NCBI GenBank assembly: GCA_046299415.1
Contig: JBKBII010000006.1
Span: forward strand, 114,489-178,488
Direction of reading: 5' to 3'
DNA: 64,000 nt
Source: JBKBII01 sp046299415
GTDB taxonomy: Bacteria; Pseudomonadota; Gammaproteobacteria; Ectothiorhodospirales; Ectothiorhodospiraceae
Shown: piece after piece, positions 27,201 through 36,655 of the stretch
Position numbering within the stretch: the stretch's first letter is position 1
How the letters are laid out: every line of letters begins with the position of its first letter
Made by a program: the position numbers and the translations under genes
The notes under the pieces: model-generated
The model's database searches: none
Seen by the model: the letters and a program-made list of their open reading frames with translations, nothing else
What the model was told of the DNA's origin: nothing

Positions 27201-28650
27201 CGATCAGGCTCAGCCTGCGGGTGTTGACGTTGCTGCGTCTGCAGGGACTCAGGCGTCGACGTCGGGCGCGAATCTGAAAGACGACTCAGAGGGTCGTGAC
27301 ACGGGCGCATGGCCGGACGCGCGGCCGGGTTTGGCGGAGGGCTCGGTTGAGCGCGCACCGGGACGGTCGCTGAGCAAGGTCGAATCGGCGGGGTCGAGCG
27401 TCGTGCCGCCATGGCAAGGGATCACGTCGCCGCCGGTTCAGGGCGGTGCGGCATCACTCGACGAGACCCGTGACGTCGATCATCACGTCGAACGTGAGGT
27501 CGATCACGACTCATCGAGTCGGACCAAAGCTGCGGCCAAGGCCCACGGTCGCAAGGCGGCGGAGCGCGAAACCTTCGCAGACTGGGTCGAGCGGTTGAGT
27601 GCGATTGAGTGGTTTCTCGCGGCCGAGGATCAACCGTGGCGGCGCTATTTGGCGCCACGAGCCCTGGCGCATGTGCTCGCGTCCAGCTGGCGGCCTGCAG
27701 ATGCGATAGACGGAATGGATGACACCGACGCGGTTTGTCACCCCGATCGCGCGGTGCGAAACGGCGGACCGTCTGCTGCGAATGAGTCGCCTTTGCATAG
27801 CGGGGATTCTCACGCGGCCGGGGAGGGCTCGAGTCAGCGTCGGGCTGCGACTGCGACCGACGACCAAGACGAGCTTTCTGCGCGAGCCGAGGCCTGGCTG
27901 ACAGCGTTGGGTCCCGCGGAGGAATTCGTCGCTCAACCGTCTTACGCGGCCACGGTGAACGACGCGGTGACGGCGGCATTGTCGCCGCGTGTCTCACGTC
28001 TCGACGTGATCGAGCGACGGATACGAGCCCTCGGACCGATTCATCTTGCAGCGATCGATGAACTCGACGAGGTTGCCGGCCGGGCGAAATATTTCGATGA
28101 CCAAAGTGACGACCTGACGGCGGCCTTGGCAACGCTCGAGGCCGCGATGGATAAAATCGATCGAGAGACGAAGACTTTGTTCCGTTCGACTTTCGATGCC
28201 ATCAACGCGGAGCTCGGAGCCAAGTTTCAGTTGCTGTTCGGCGGCGGTGAGGCGCGTCTTGAGTTGACCGGAGATGACCTTTTGACCACCGGTATCGCGA
28301 TCGTCGCACGGCCACCCGGTAAACGCTTGTCGACGATTCATCTGATGTCTGGCGGCGAGAAAACATTGACAACGCTGGCGCTGGTGTTCGCGATCTTTTC
28401 TCTCAATCCAGCGCCTTTCTGTATGCTAGACGAGGTCGATGCGCCGCTCGACGAGGCTAATGTTGGGCGTTTTTGCCGCATGCTCGAGGCGATGTCGGCA
28501 GATACGCAATTTCTGTTTATTTCGCACAACAAGGCGACGATGCAGGTTGCAGAGCAGCTGATCGGGGTGACGATGGCTGAACCCGGTGTGTCGCGTCTGG
28601 TGGCGGTCGATTTGGAGCGAGCGCTGGACCTTGCGACAACGGTGGTCTAG
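24235..28650 (+). CDS. smc: Chromosome partition protein SMC, enlarged
   Basis: SMC is the ATPase of bacterial condensin, organising and segregating chromosomes. The N-terminal head shows Walker A GPNGCGKSN at residues 31-39; long heptad-rich coils follow (about 160-510 and 680-960); a hinge lies around 515-680 (EVEPGWEAAAETVLEGWLRAV). The C-terminal head has LMSGGEKTLTTLALVFAIF (signature) and CMLDEVDAPLD (Walker B). The GTG start has AGGAGG eight bases upstream. At 1471 residues it is about 300 longer than usual. The excess is a Ser/Gly/Ala/Asp-rich region, roughly residues 965-1255, placed between the second coil and the conserved RIRALGPIHLAAIDE motif. Neighbours zipA and ligA follow, as in other gammaproteobacteria. 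Confidence 0.97.
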   Translation: MRLSRIHLAGFKSFVDPTTLELPGQRVGIVGPNGCGKSNTIDAVRWVMGESSARHLRGDDSADVIFSGSASRKPVGQASVELVFDNSEAQRGGGAVGAWAQFSEISIRREISREGPSKYWLNGHRARRRDVLDLFLGTGLGPRSYAIIEQGMITRLIEAKPEDLRNTIEEAAGISRYKERRRETEQRIRHTRENLARLDDVREELRRQMARLERQAEAARRYRELAAEQRRLEAEVAALELLGHAFDYHARAEQAKRSGQAVDQARAQADTAAARFDVERARRRELEDAYGQTQARYYEAQNESGRQRARLAAAERDAARTLEAIASLESRTEMLMRDAETAEARRHDAETELNLRVDELTGLREALERAETSERECANEEQRAREAERRLRESIAEPRTQAQVERATMDRLDQALERLAARESRLAERLAQLTPDGNDSDGEQSVTESLAAARHRLPELEAALRDAETARQNARTALDHAREDAHRLARERDALKGRIAGQKAALEHNAAVDERALIEWLRRNGSSAELATGETQTATLGTALEVEPGWEAAAETVLEGWLRAVVLTAPPEQSPPPGARCLVRPETVEAQKSKPEPTSKAELGDEESTVLRPWAADSLENGDPVWLWQRLNLALDVLPGLARVATAEDEGDAERWLLDTRVESVVLRDGRWLGRSWWQVPGGDPGRGFLERARALRELEGRLAELSVAVTAADKCVEQQAQTLVHAENAARIALGVVDEHRRALVGLEQQWRRLDERRRAREAERTRVLAEREEIAREMAQDREARDSAEIRRNTALARFEGLEREMVEIDAALQAAIAAHRDATAQLRGLRAKQAEVDAARRLAEQAQSNAERERTRLARELAEAAGERDRLQQLREARLAELPELRASSQAMMEQERAVDAGLQQSREALKACDTLLEKLRAEQGEAVRALDALRERAESVRLAAATSEAALRDARERLRRRVTAWLEGAGRLQNDAPALDLASASDQAQPAGVDVAASAGTQASTSGANLKDDSEGRDTGAWPDARPGLAEGSVERAPGRSLSKVESAGSSVVPPWQGITSPPVQGGAASLDETRDVDHHVEREVDHDSSSRTKAAAKAHGRKAAERETFADWVERLSAIEWFLAAEDQPWRRYLAPRALAHVLASSWRPADAIDGMDDTDAVCHPDRAVRNGGPSAANESPLHSGDSHAAGEGSSQRRAATATDDQDELSARAEAWLTALGPAEEFVAQPSYAATVNDAVTAALSPRVSRLDVIERRIRALGPIHLAAIDELDEVAGRAKYFDDQSDDLTAALATLEAAMDKIDRETKTLFRSTFDAINAELGAKFQLLFGGGEARLELTGDDLLTTGIAIVARPPGKRLSTIHLMSGGEKTLTTLALVFAIFSLNPAPFCMLDEVDAPLDEANVGRFCRMLEAMSADTQFLFISHNKATMQVAEQLIGVTMAEPGVSRLVAVDLERALDLATTVV

Positions 28651-28760
28651 GGCGCTGTGTCGGCCGCAGCGAGGGCGGTGGCGCCGCATTGATAACGAAC
28701 GCATCGTCGTGGAGACGCCCACGCGATGCTCCGGGACCTGATCCGGGTCGTGAGGATGAC

Positions 28761-30374
28761 GTGAACGAGTTGCGCTGGATCTTATTGTTGATCGGACTGG
28801 GTGTGATCGGCGTGATCCTTGCGGTGCACGCTGTGCGCACTTGGCCTCGTGAGTCCGATCGGGAGAGCCCCGGTCACCAACAGCATTCACGCGCGACGAA
28901 TGAGATGGATGAGCGGATGGATGGTTGGCGCTCAGCGCTTGGGCCCCAAGCGAACGAACCGAGTCTGGATACGACCGCGGATGAACCATTCGATGAGTCG
29001 GTCGATGAACGAAGAGGGCAACCTATTGCGACGCGGCAGGCCTGGTCGCAGGCCGGCATGCGCGACCGGGCACTACCCCCTGGCTCGCTCGATGATCCAT
29101 TGTTTGAGCGTGATGATGCCGATAACGCTGCTCCGGACCGAATGCGCCGCTCGTCGCCACCCGATCGTTTTGCACGTTCGGACTCTGACGGTAATACGTC
29201 TCGGCGTGACCCATCAGCTGTGGCCGAAGATTCCGGCCGGCGCATCGTTCCCGAGACTGCCGGTGTTCGTTCGAGGGGTGCAGTGTCCGATGACGATTTG
29301 GCGCCCGATTCGGCGCCTTCGTACGTCCTTGGCTTGCGTGTCGAAGCGGACGATGTGCGCCGACCGCTGAACGACGGTATGACAAATGTGCCTGGGACGT
29401 CTCGTCGACGTGGCGACCCGGGGCGTTTGTTGCAGTCCTTTTCGGGCTGGGCGGTGGATGTCACGGGGTGGGCTTGGCGGCGGCTCAAGTATCAACGGTC
29501 GTCGGAAAAGCGTGCGCTGAAGGCGGATTACGAAGATGCGTCCTCCACCCATCGCGTTGATGATGATGGCGCGCATCGAGATTCGATGGCGCTGGGCGAT
29601 GCGGCGGCCACCCAGTCAGGTCTGAATCATTCGGTGATGGATTCAACGCTGAGCCGTAACCCCTCCGAACGTCTCAACGCGAGAGCGTTTACCCCGCAAA
29701 GCAACTGGATCTCGATCGAGTCGGCGAGGAACGGAGCCCGGCACGGATCCAGCGCTGTGTCTGAATGTGGCGGGATATCGCGGGACGAGACGGAGTTCGA
29801 TGAATTTGGGGTTTCTGCGCCACGAGTCATTGCTCGTTTCGATGATTTGCCTGAATCGCTCTCAGGCCGTCGTTCGAAACAAGCGGTCGCCGGTTCGACC
29901 TCCGCGCGTGAGACCACTCGTGCTGCAGCATCGGCGGCCGAGATGATCCTGGTGCTTTATGTGGTTGCGCCGCGTAATCGACCGTTTACCGGTGTCGCCG
30001 TGCAGGCGTCACTGCGGCGTGCCGGGCTTCACCTTGGTCAGTTTTCGATCTATCACCGTTTCGATCAGGCCGGTGAGCCGTTGGTTAGCGTGGCCAACAT
30101 GATCCAACCGGGCACGCTGACCGACGACGAGTTGGCCGACTTTACGACGCCGGGGCTGGCGGCGTTCGTGCAGGTGCATGCGGTCAGCGATCCCTTTGTG
30201 GCGTTTCATGCGTTACTCGAAACAGTCGACGCCCTCGCACGAGACCTCGACGGGCGAGTGCTCGATGCGCATCGTTCCACCGCGACCAATCAGACACTCG
30301 GAAAAATGCAGGAAGATATGCAACATTGGTTGCTTTCGCATCGTGCTGCTTGGCTGCGTTCTCGTGAGCGTTGA
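28761..30374 (+). CDS. zipA: Cell division protein ZipA
   Basis: ZipA tethers FtsZ to the inner membrane at the division ring. The N-terminus is a membrane anchor (LRWILLLIGLGVIGVILAVHAV). Residues 25 to about 390 are a disordered charged linker, unusually long. The last 140 residues are the FtsZ-binding domain (EMILVLYVVAPRNRPFTGVAVQ, GEPLVSVANMIQPGTLTDDEL, FTTPGLAAFVQV). I chose the GTG at 28761 so that the anchor is at the extreme N-terminus, with GTGAGGATGAC upstream. Total 537 residues, against about 330 in E. coli; the extra length is linker. It lies 110 bases after smc. Confidence 0.93.
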   Translation: MNELRWILLLIGLGVIGVILAVHAVRTWPRESDRESPGHQQHSRATNEMDERMDGWRSALGPQANEPSLDTTADEPFDESVDERRGQPIATRQAWSQAGMRDRALPPGSLDDPLFERDDADNAAPDRMRRSSPPDRFARSDSDGNTSRRDPSAVAEDSGRRIVPETAGVRSRGAVSDDDLAPDSAPSYVLGLRVEADDVRRPLNDGMTNVPGTSRRRGDPGRLLQSFSGWAVDVTGWAWRRLKYQRSSEKRALKADYEDASSTHRVDDDGAHRDSMALGDAAATQSGLNHSVMDSTLSRNPSERLNARAFTPQSNWISIESARNGARHGSSAVSECGGISRDETEFDEFGVSAPRVIARFDDLPESLSGRRSKQAVAGSTSARETTRAAASAAEMILVLYVVAPRNRPFTGVAVQASLRRAGLHLGQFSIYHRFDQAGEPLVSVANMIQPGTLTDDELADFTTPGLAAFVQVHAVSDPFVAFHALLETVDALARDLDGRVLDAHRSTATNQTLGKMQEDMQHWLLSHRAAWLRSRER

Positions 30375-31000
30375 CGAGCGAGTCGCGACACCCGATGTGT
30401 GGGGCGAACGGCGCCGAGATCTTTCGTGAGCGGGACGATCATGGTGTTCGTCGCAGTGAGTGGGTAGTCGGACTGCACCGTACGCGATCGCTGCTGCGCC
30501 TCCGCGATACGGAAACGCGAAAGCTTTTGTTGCGTGGGCGTTTCGCTGCCTCGCTAAACCGATTGGTATCTCAGTGTCGCGGTGATTCGCGTCTTGCGGG
30601 GCGTCTTACTCGCAGCCGTCGTCAGCGCCTCCACGGGTCGATCGCGCGGCACGATCGGATCTCTGGTGGCGGCGTTTCACCGTGCTGTGTGATCTCTCGA
30701 GGATATTTCCGACGAATTCGGCCAAAACCATGGCGCTATCTCAGCGCGTCGTTCAGGGGCGCTCGCTCCAGCCGCGCTCGGCGCTGTGGATTTTGTCTGA
30801 CGACTGTAGCGTGCAAGGAGGAGGCCCGCGGGCAGCGGCCCTCGGAGCCTTGCCACTCATTGTTTCAGAGCGACAATCGGTGCTTGATTGGCGTCGCGTG
30901 GCTGCGGTCTCGAGCGTTCTGAGCGTCGCCTATTCGAACCCCGGTCTTGGCCCGTGGTCGTTCAACCGTTTGTGGGATTGGATATTGGCGGACGATCAAT
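30375..31000 (+). other. Gap between zipA and ligA
   Basis: About 625 bases. Open frames exist (for example one ending at 31011 that would overlap the ligA start), but none resembles a known family and they are arginine-rich, as expected of chance frames here. No terminator seen. Confidence 0.35.
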
Positions 31001-33475
31001 ATGAAATCTGATGAGCGCGGGATGCTCGAAGGTTCGAGTTTTCAGGTTAGGGCTGTGTCCCATGACGATCGCGCCGAGGTTGTGAGACGACTGGAGCGGT
31101 TGCGTTGCGACATCCGTGAGCACGAGCATCGCTACTATGTCCTCGATGCGCCCGTGATCAGTGACGCCGATTTCGATGCCTTGTTCGCAGAATTGCTGGC
31201 GATCGAGGCGGCGCATCCCGACCTCGTGACCGCGGACTCACCCAGTCAGCGAGTGGGAGGGCGTGCTGCGGAGGGTTTTCGCAAGATTACTCATGCGCGG
31301 CCGATGCAATCGCTGACTAACGCGTTCACAGACGACGACGTGCGCGCGTTTGCCGGGCGCGTTCGTGCGGGCCTGAGTGGCAAGGAGGGCCTGATTGGTG
31401 AGGACAACCTGAGACGTGAAACGGGTCTCGGCGTCGGCAAGGTCCCGAGCGAGTCGGTGACAGAGGACGGGTTTGCCTGGATGGTCGAGCCGAAGCTCGA
31501 TGGTTTGGCCTTGTCCTTGCGTTATGAATCGGGTCGCCTCGTGCATGCGGCCACGCGGGGTGACGGCGAGACGGGTGAGGACGTAACGGCGAATGTGCGC
31601 ACGATTCGCGCCATCCCGTTGAGTGTCGCGGCGCCTGAGGGCTCGGTGTTGGAGGTGCGCGGCGAGGTCTTTATGCCCCGAGCGGCGTTCGCTCAGTTGA
31701 ACAAAGCGCTAGAAGACAATAACGAGAAGCCGTTCATGAATCCGCGCAACGCTGCGGCCGGCAGCCTGCGTCAGCTCGATCCGAACGTGACTGCCAAGCG
31801 GCCGTTGCGATTTTTCGCGTATGCCCGCGGAGAGGTCGATGGTATCGAGCTGGGGGAGCGGCAATCGACGGTGCTCGAACGTCTCGCGACCCTTGGGTTT
31901 CCGGTGTGCCCGGAACGGCAACTGGTGCACGGTATCGAGGCTGCGCTGGCGCGTTATCGCGCGTTGCAGGCGATGCGCTCTGAGCTTGCGTATGACATCG
32001 ATGGCGTGGTGTACAAGGTCGATCGGCTGGATTGGCAGAGCAAGCTTGGATCGGTTGCGCGCGCACCACGGTGGGCGATCGCGCATAAGTTTGCGGCCGA
32101 AGAGCGGATGACACGGCTATTGGCGGTCGATTGGAACGTCGGTCGGACGGGAGCATTGACGCCAGTGGCGCGGTTGGAGCCCGTTCTGGTCGGTGGCGTG
32201 ATGGTCTCGAACGCCGGATTGCACAATCTTGATGATATTCGGCGCAAGGGCATTGCAATCGGGGATCACGTCATCGTTCGGCGTGCCGGCGATGTCATTC
32301 CCGAGATCGTCGGGCGGGCACCTGAGTTCGAGAATGACACCGTCGAGCGGTGGCCAATCGAGCGTCCCAGTCGCTGCCCCGAGTGTGGATCCGACGTCGA
32401 ACAGCCAGATGGCGAGGTCGTTGCGCGTTGCACCGGCAAACTGGTGTGTCCGGCGCAGCGACGTGAGGCGCTTAAACACTTTGTCTATCGGCGAGCAATG
32501 GATATCGCCGGGCTCGGCGAGAAACAAATTGAGTGGATGACCGAGGCTGGCTTGCTGCAGACGCCGGGGGATATTTTCCGTCTGCATCAGCATCGCGAGG
32601 CGTTACTTGCGCGTGAAGGCTACGGCGAAAAGTCGGTCTCGCGCCTTCTGGATTCGATTGAAAAGGCCAAGTCAACCACTTTGGCGCGGTTTCTATTTGC
32701 GGTCGGCATCCCAGACGTCGGTGAGACCACAGCGCGTGATTTGGCAACGGCGTTCAAGTCGCTCGCTGCGTTGATCGACGCCGCCGGAGAGGTTCAGGCG
32801 ATCATCGATGGACGTGAGTCCGCGTTGAACCCGCCGCAAGTCAACGCCGGAGATCCGGGTGCAGGTTCGAATGACTTTGTGTCCGGGGACGATCCAAGGC
32901 AGGCGCGCTCCGTCGTGGCGGGTGCGGGTTCATTTGCATCGCGCGAAGCGGATGGGCCGTCGGGTCAGGATGCCGCCGATGACGCTACGGCACGCTTGGC
33001 AGAACGACCACGAGACGATATCGATCGTGTTGCGAGTGCCAGCGCAGCCGTGTATCGCGAATTCGAGAAACGTCTGGCAGCGACGCGTCTTCGCGCCGTG
33101 CCCGGTATCGGTCCAGTGGCTGCGGAGCAGATCGCGGGCTTCTTTAATGAGGAGCGCAATCGCGCAGTGATCGATGACTTGATCGAGCAGGGTGTTCACT
33201 GGCAAGAGTCGATACCCGAGGCGGAAGGCGCTGAGCAGGAAGGCCCACTGGCAGGTTTGACGATTGTTTTGACTGGCGCGCTGGAACATTTTTCCCGTGA
33301 TCAGGCACAGGCCGAGCTCGAACGGCTCGGGGCCAAGGTGACGGGGTCGGTCTCGAGAAAAACCGATGTCGTCGTCGCTGGTGCTGACGCCGGATCCAAA
33401 CTGGAAAAGGCGCGGCAGTTGGGTATTCGCATCGAGGATGAGGCGTGGCTGCAATCGCAGTTTGGCAAGGCGTAA
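31001..33475 (+). CDS. ligA: NAD-dependent DNA ligase LigA, enlarged
   Basis: LigA seals nicks in DNA using NAD. The order is an Ia domain (HRYYVLDAPVISDADFDALF), the adenylation domain with catalytic lysine 165 in EPKLDG, RGDGETGEDVT, an OB fold, a four-cysteine zinc finger (CPECG, RCTGKLVCPAQ), helix-hairpin-helix repeats and a C-terminal BRCT domain (GLTIVLTGALEHFSRDQA). At 824 residues it is about 150 longer than the E. coli enzyme. The excess is about 30 residues before the adenylation site and about 90-100 acidic, Ser/Gly/Ala-rich residues (around 600-690) inside the helix-hairpin-helix region. The start was set at 31001 because the sequence to the left lacks family similarity. Confidence 0.97.
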   Translation: MKSDERGMLEGSSFQVRAVSHDDRAEVVRRLERLRCDIREHEHRYYVLDAPVISDADFDALFAELLAIEAAHPDLVTADSPSQRVGGRAAEGFRKITHARPMQSLTNAFTDDDVRAFAGRVRAGLSGKEGLIGEDNLRRETGLGVGKVPSESVTEDGFAWMVEPKLDGLALSLRYESGRLVHAATRGDGETGEDVTANVRTIRAIPLSVAAPEGSVLEVRGEVFMPRAAFAQLNKALEDNNEKPFMNPRNAAAGSLRQLDPNVTAKRPLRFFAYARGEVDGIELGERQSTVLERLATLGFPVCPERQLVHGIEAALARYRALQAMRSELAYDIDGVVYKVDRLDWQSKLGSVARAPRWAIAHKFAAEERMTRLLAVDWNVGRTGALTPVARLEPVLVGGVMVSNAGLHNLDDIRRKGIAIGDHVIVRRAGDVIPEIVGRAPEFENDTVERWPIERPSRCPECGSDVEQPDGEVVARCTGKLVCPAQRREALKHFVYRRAMDIAGLGEKQIEWMTEAGLLQTPGDIFRLHQHREALLAREGYGEKSVSRLLDSIEKAKSTTLARFLFAVGIPDVGETTARDLATAFKSLAALIDAAGEVQAIIDGRESALNPPQVNAGDPGAGSNDFVSGDDPRQARSVVAGAGSFASREADGPSGQDAADDATARLAERPRDDIDRVASASAAVYREFEKRLAATRLRAVPGIGPVAAEQIAGFFNEERNRAVIDDLIEQGVHWQESIPEAEGAEQEGPLAGLTIVLTGALEHFSRDQAQAELERLGAKVTGSVSRKTDVVVAGADAGSKLEKARQLGIRIEDEAWLQSQFGKA

Positions 33476-34263
33476 TGCCTCATGAGTTTTGGTTTCGATG
33501 AATGCTTACGTGGCCTCTTGGCTGCACCACTCGAAAAATGCTCGCTGGAAATCCCTGCTGGAGTGGGCAAGCGCTGGAAAAAGACCCAGCCCAGAGAAGA
33601 CGCCTGAGCCAGAGAAGACGCCGGGCGACAATGCCGGGAGGGACTGGCCGTGACTGGAACACGGTGCAGCGTCCCCGGGCCGCGATAGGCCGTCTGCGCC
33701 GCGAAGGTCGGAGGCTCTGAAGCCGGACCTGCCCCGAGAGCGAGTCAGACGTCAAGAAAGCATATGCGTGCCGACACTGTGGCCTTTCGCTCGGGGCGGG
33801 ATATCAACTGGGGCACGGGAGCGGTAGGGTCCCGTATGCCGAGATGACGGGCTAGCGTCCAAATTCTGATGGCGGGTTCTTTTCGTATCGGAGGCCGTCG
33901 ACCCGACCCGGGTGTCCGGCGCCGGGTCATGAGTGCACTTGATGAACGGTGAAGGCTAGGCGTCAGGCCGCTCCGACCCTGCCATTCAACCGACCGATGA
34001 GGGCCCTCGGCGTTGGAAAAACCTCGCTTTAAAAAGCATGTTGTCGAGTGTTGATCTTGGCTGCGCTGGGCGTCACCTGATTTAAGAGATGTCAGCGGAG
34101 AAGCGGATCGCCCGACTACACCTTGCCACCGGATCGCGCCGCCGCACCACGTGCATGGGAGCCGTCGTCTACCCGGGCTCTTCGTTGCTGAGGCGCTGAG
34201 ACGGGCAACAGTGCCGAACAGCGCCGGTCGTCACGTCGTCGGTCGCTTTACTCGGAAGGGAGA
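33476..34263 (+). other. Convergent gap between ligA and the cellulose-locus small gene
   Basis: About 790 bases without a recognisable gene. A 14-base direct repeat CCAGAGAAGACGCC occurs at 33591-33604 and 33609-33622, 18 bases apart. No T-tailed hairpin that would serve either flanking gene was found. Confidence 0.4.
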
Positions 34264-34569
34264 TCAGTCGATTATGCGGCCGCGGTAGACACGAGTGGAC
34301 CGAGAAGGCGGGAGATGATCGGGATCGTGCGTGGTTGGATGGTGGGCGGCTTCGCCGTTGTCGACATCGCCAGATTTGATTTCATCAAGATGGTTGCGCA
34401 GGCGTGTTGCGATTGATCGAAGGGAGGTCGAGCGGGAGCGTTCAGCGAAATACAAAACGCGCTCAACGAACTCTGGATCTCGACACGACAGCTCACTGAT
34501 TGTCGGGAATTCTTCGCGCAGTCCGCGCCTCAGTTCGGCGGCCAGACTGAAGCTCCTGTGATCGTTCAT
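34264..34569 (-). CDS. Small helical protein of unknown function at the end of the cellulose locus
   Basis: I do not recognise this 101-residue protein. The first 65 residues are predicted to be helical and charged (SLAAELRRGLREEFPTISEL, then DPEFVERVLYFAERSRST); the rest is His/Asp/Pro-rich and probably disordered. GAGAGGG precedes the ATG at 34569. It lies 295 bases downstream of the GH5 cellulase in the same direction, so it may be co-transcribed with it. The good ribosome binding site and balanced composition argue for a real gene; function is open. Confidence 0.6.
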   Translation of the reverse strand: MNDHRSFSLAAELRRGLREEFPTISELSCRDPEFVERVLYFAERSRSTSLRSIATRLRNHLDEIKSGDVDNGEAAHHPTTHDPDHLPPSRSTRVYRGRIID

Positions 34570-34864
34570 TGGACCCTCTCACGATTTCCAGTGTCACGGA
34601 ATGAGGATGCAAAAAACGTACCATGTTTTTTGCCGTGAGGAAGGGCCGAATCGACCTAAAAAAGTTCGATCCTGCTCGCTTTTGGATCGCCCGACGACGT
34701 TCCGGTCGAAAGCAAGTCAAACGGGCCTGTGCGTTATCAGGCTCGCGGCGAGCGCCCAAGGCGCAGCGTCAAAAGACGGTGTGGCGCTGCGCCTGGGCTC
34801 GACGCCCGAGTGGTCGGAAAGAGACGGTGCGAGACTGTCGCTACTCTGAAGCGAGCTTAATCAA

Positions 34865-36655
34865 TCAACGTTGCGCACAGAAACCGAAACGGGCCGATGA
34901 GCCTGGATTGATCTGGCGGTTCCAGTCGACACCCGACGCAGTGACTCTGCCGGCCGACGTGGAAAGCACGGCATTCCAGTGGCTGCTGATCGTGCCCTCG
35001 ACGTCGAATTCGGTCGACCAGATCACCGGATTGCTTCCCCGGTTGCGGACATTCACGTCAGCGCAGTAGCCACTGCCCCAGTCGTTGTTGATGAAGATGT
35101 CTGCAGACAGTCTGGTGGCTTGTGGTCCGGGCGCTGGCGCCACGCGATTCGCACAGAAACCAAACGTCGCCGTGCCCAGAGGGAGAATCGAGGCGTTGTG
35201 GTCCTGGGGGGTGATGACGATTCGTGAATCCCCTTCACGTTGGGCCGTCGCATTCCAGATATTGGTGATTTGGTCGCGAAGATTTAGACGCACCTGCCAG
35301 TTCGAGACCACCTCAGCGTTACTGAATACGGTGTATTGACGGCAGTACCCTGCGGGCCAGTCATCTTGGCGGGTGAGCTCGAGCGTCAGGGATGTCCCTG
35401 GGATGGCAATGCGCTCACCCACAGCAGAGTCACCGATGCTGGAGTCATTGCCCGGTGAGGGCGCTATTGGAGGGCTATCGCTGCCGCTGTCGTCGTTTGG
35501 TGGCGGAGTCGTGTCGGCATCTGCTGTCCATTGCCAGTGGCGATGAAGAAGCTCGACCTTGGGCGTGACGAGGGTTTGCCAGTCGTCTTCGAGAAGACCT
35601 CCGGTATCGCCGCTGTTCGGATTCCACGACCAGTAAAAGCTGTTGCGGAGATTTTTTGAGTCCATCCAGTCAACGAAGGCATCCTGCCAGACACGGTCGC
35701 GTGGATCGCCGCCCAAACCGTACCGACCACCCCATTCACCCACGACAAGGGTGTATCCGAGGGTCGTGGCAAAACCAAAATGGGTTTCCCATATCGTGGG
35801 GAGATTCCCGGGGAAGCTGCCGCTCTGAAAATACGGTTGGTCGAAGACGTCGGGGCCGTAGACATGAGGGCTCAGGACCAGCTGCCCGGGCTGGATGTCC
35901 AGCGGTTGGCAGCTCAGTGGCTCGAGGTTGCCACCCCAGAAATGATTGCCGCTGGGTTCAGTACAGAACGTTTGAGTGCCGATTCCTTCGACGAATATGA
36001 GCAGGTTCGGTTTGACCGCCAGCACAGCCCTCGCGGCGCGCTCGGCGGCACGATTCCAGTCGGTCGCTGTATTTCCAGTGCCCCAGGTCGCTGCGCCGTG
36101 AGGTTCGTTCTTGAGGTCGAGCCCCATGAAAAAGGGTAGGTCTTTATAGCGTTCAGCGACGAAGACCAGATCGTTGATCCAGTCCTGCTCGCTGTAGGTC
36201 TCGGTGTACCAGAGTTCGGATATCGCGTTGCAGTCGGGTCTGTGGTGGTCGAGCAGGATGTGCATGCCCGCATCATTGAAGCGTGCCATGACCCGGTCGA
36301 GAATCTCCAGACTATCTAGACCCTTGAGGTCGGGGTTGAGGCTGTAATCGATGCTCAACGGTTCGATGCCTTTGAGCGTGTCGGGGCAAAAAGGTAGACG
36401 TACGGCGTTGATGCCGATCGACTGCATCTGTGCGATGGTGTCTTCGAGGTTACGAGCCCAGATACCGTGCAGGTGGGCGTCCTGCGTCTCGAATCCGAAC
36501 CATGAAACGCCGCGAAGTTGAACTGGCGCGCCGCTATGATCGTAGATGACACCCTCGGTTGTGTAGTACGCCTGAGTCGTGCTGGCGCCGAGTGCAAGGA
36601 CGACGCCTACGGCGAGGCGGGTCGCAACGCTTGGTCCGGGGTGAACACGCTTCAT
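34865..36655 (-). CDS. Secreted GH5 endoglucanase with two C-terminal CBM2 modules
   Basis: This cellulase has 596 residues. A Sec signal peptide ends at TTQA-YYTT. The GH5 domain (about 27-380) has the acid/base glutamate in LDLKNEPHG (about residue 182) and the nucleophile in VVGEWGG (about 307), plus HRPD and SPHVYGPDV motifs. After a Pro/Asp/Ser linker come two CBM2-type cellulose-binding modules (about 405-490 and 500-596), each with a GYC....FGFC cysteine pair. The protein is in the same direction as the bcs genes and downstream of the subtilase. A cellulose-binding cellulase beside a cellulose synthase suggests trimming or release of the organism's own polymer; feeding on plant cellulose is less likely here. 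Confidence 0.92.
   Translation of the reverse strand: MKRVHPGPSVATRLAVGVVLALGASTTQAYYTTEGVIYDHSGAPVQLRGVSWFGFETQDAHLHGIWARNLEDTIAQMQSIGINAVRLPFCPDTLKGIEPLSIDYSLNPDLKGLDSLEILDRVMARFNDAGMHILLDHHRPDCNAISELWYTETYSEQDWINDLVFVAERYKDLPFFMGLDLKNEPHGAATWGTGNTATDWNRAAERAARAVLAVKPNLLIFVEGIGTQTFCTEPSGNHFWGGNLEPLSCQPLDIQPGQLVLSPHVYGPDVFDQPYFQSGSFPGNLPTIWETHFGFATTLGYTLVVGEWGGRYGLGGDPRDRVWQDAFVDWMDSKNLRNSFYWSWNPNSGDTGGLLEDDWQTLVTPKVELLHRHWQWTADADTTPPPNDDSGSDSPPIAPSPGNDSSIGDSAVGERIAIPGTSLTLELTRQDDWPAGYCRQYTVFSNAEVVSNWQVRLNLRDQITNIWNATAQREGDSRIVITPQDHNASILPLGTATFGFCANRVAPAPGPQATRLSADIFINNDWGSGYCADVNVRNRGSNPVIWSTEFDVEGTISSHWNAVLSTSAGRVTASGVDWNRQINPGSSARFGFCAQR

Noticed and set aside
30371..30922. 183-codon frame after zipA
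   Set aside because: Very rich in Arg, Ser and Cys, typical of chance frames in this DNA; no family resemblance.
30730..31011. Possible 93-residue protein overlapping the ligA start
   Set aside because: It starts ATG and overlaps ligA by 11 bases, but has no clear ribosome binding site and no recognisable pattern.
34623..35069. 148-codon plus-strand frame overlapping the GH5 3' end
   Set aside because: Basic, low-complexity sequence that runs antisense into a secure cellulase gene.
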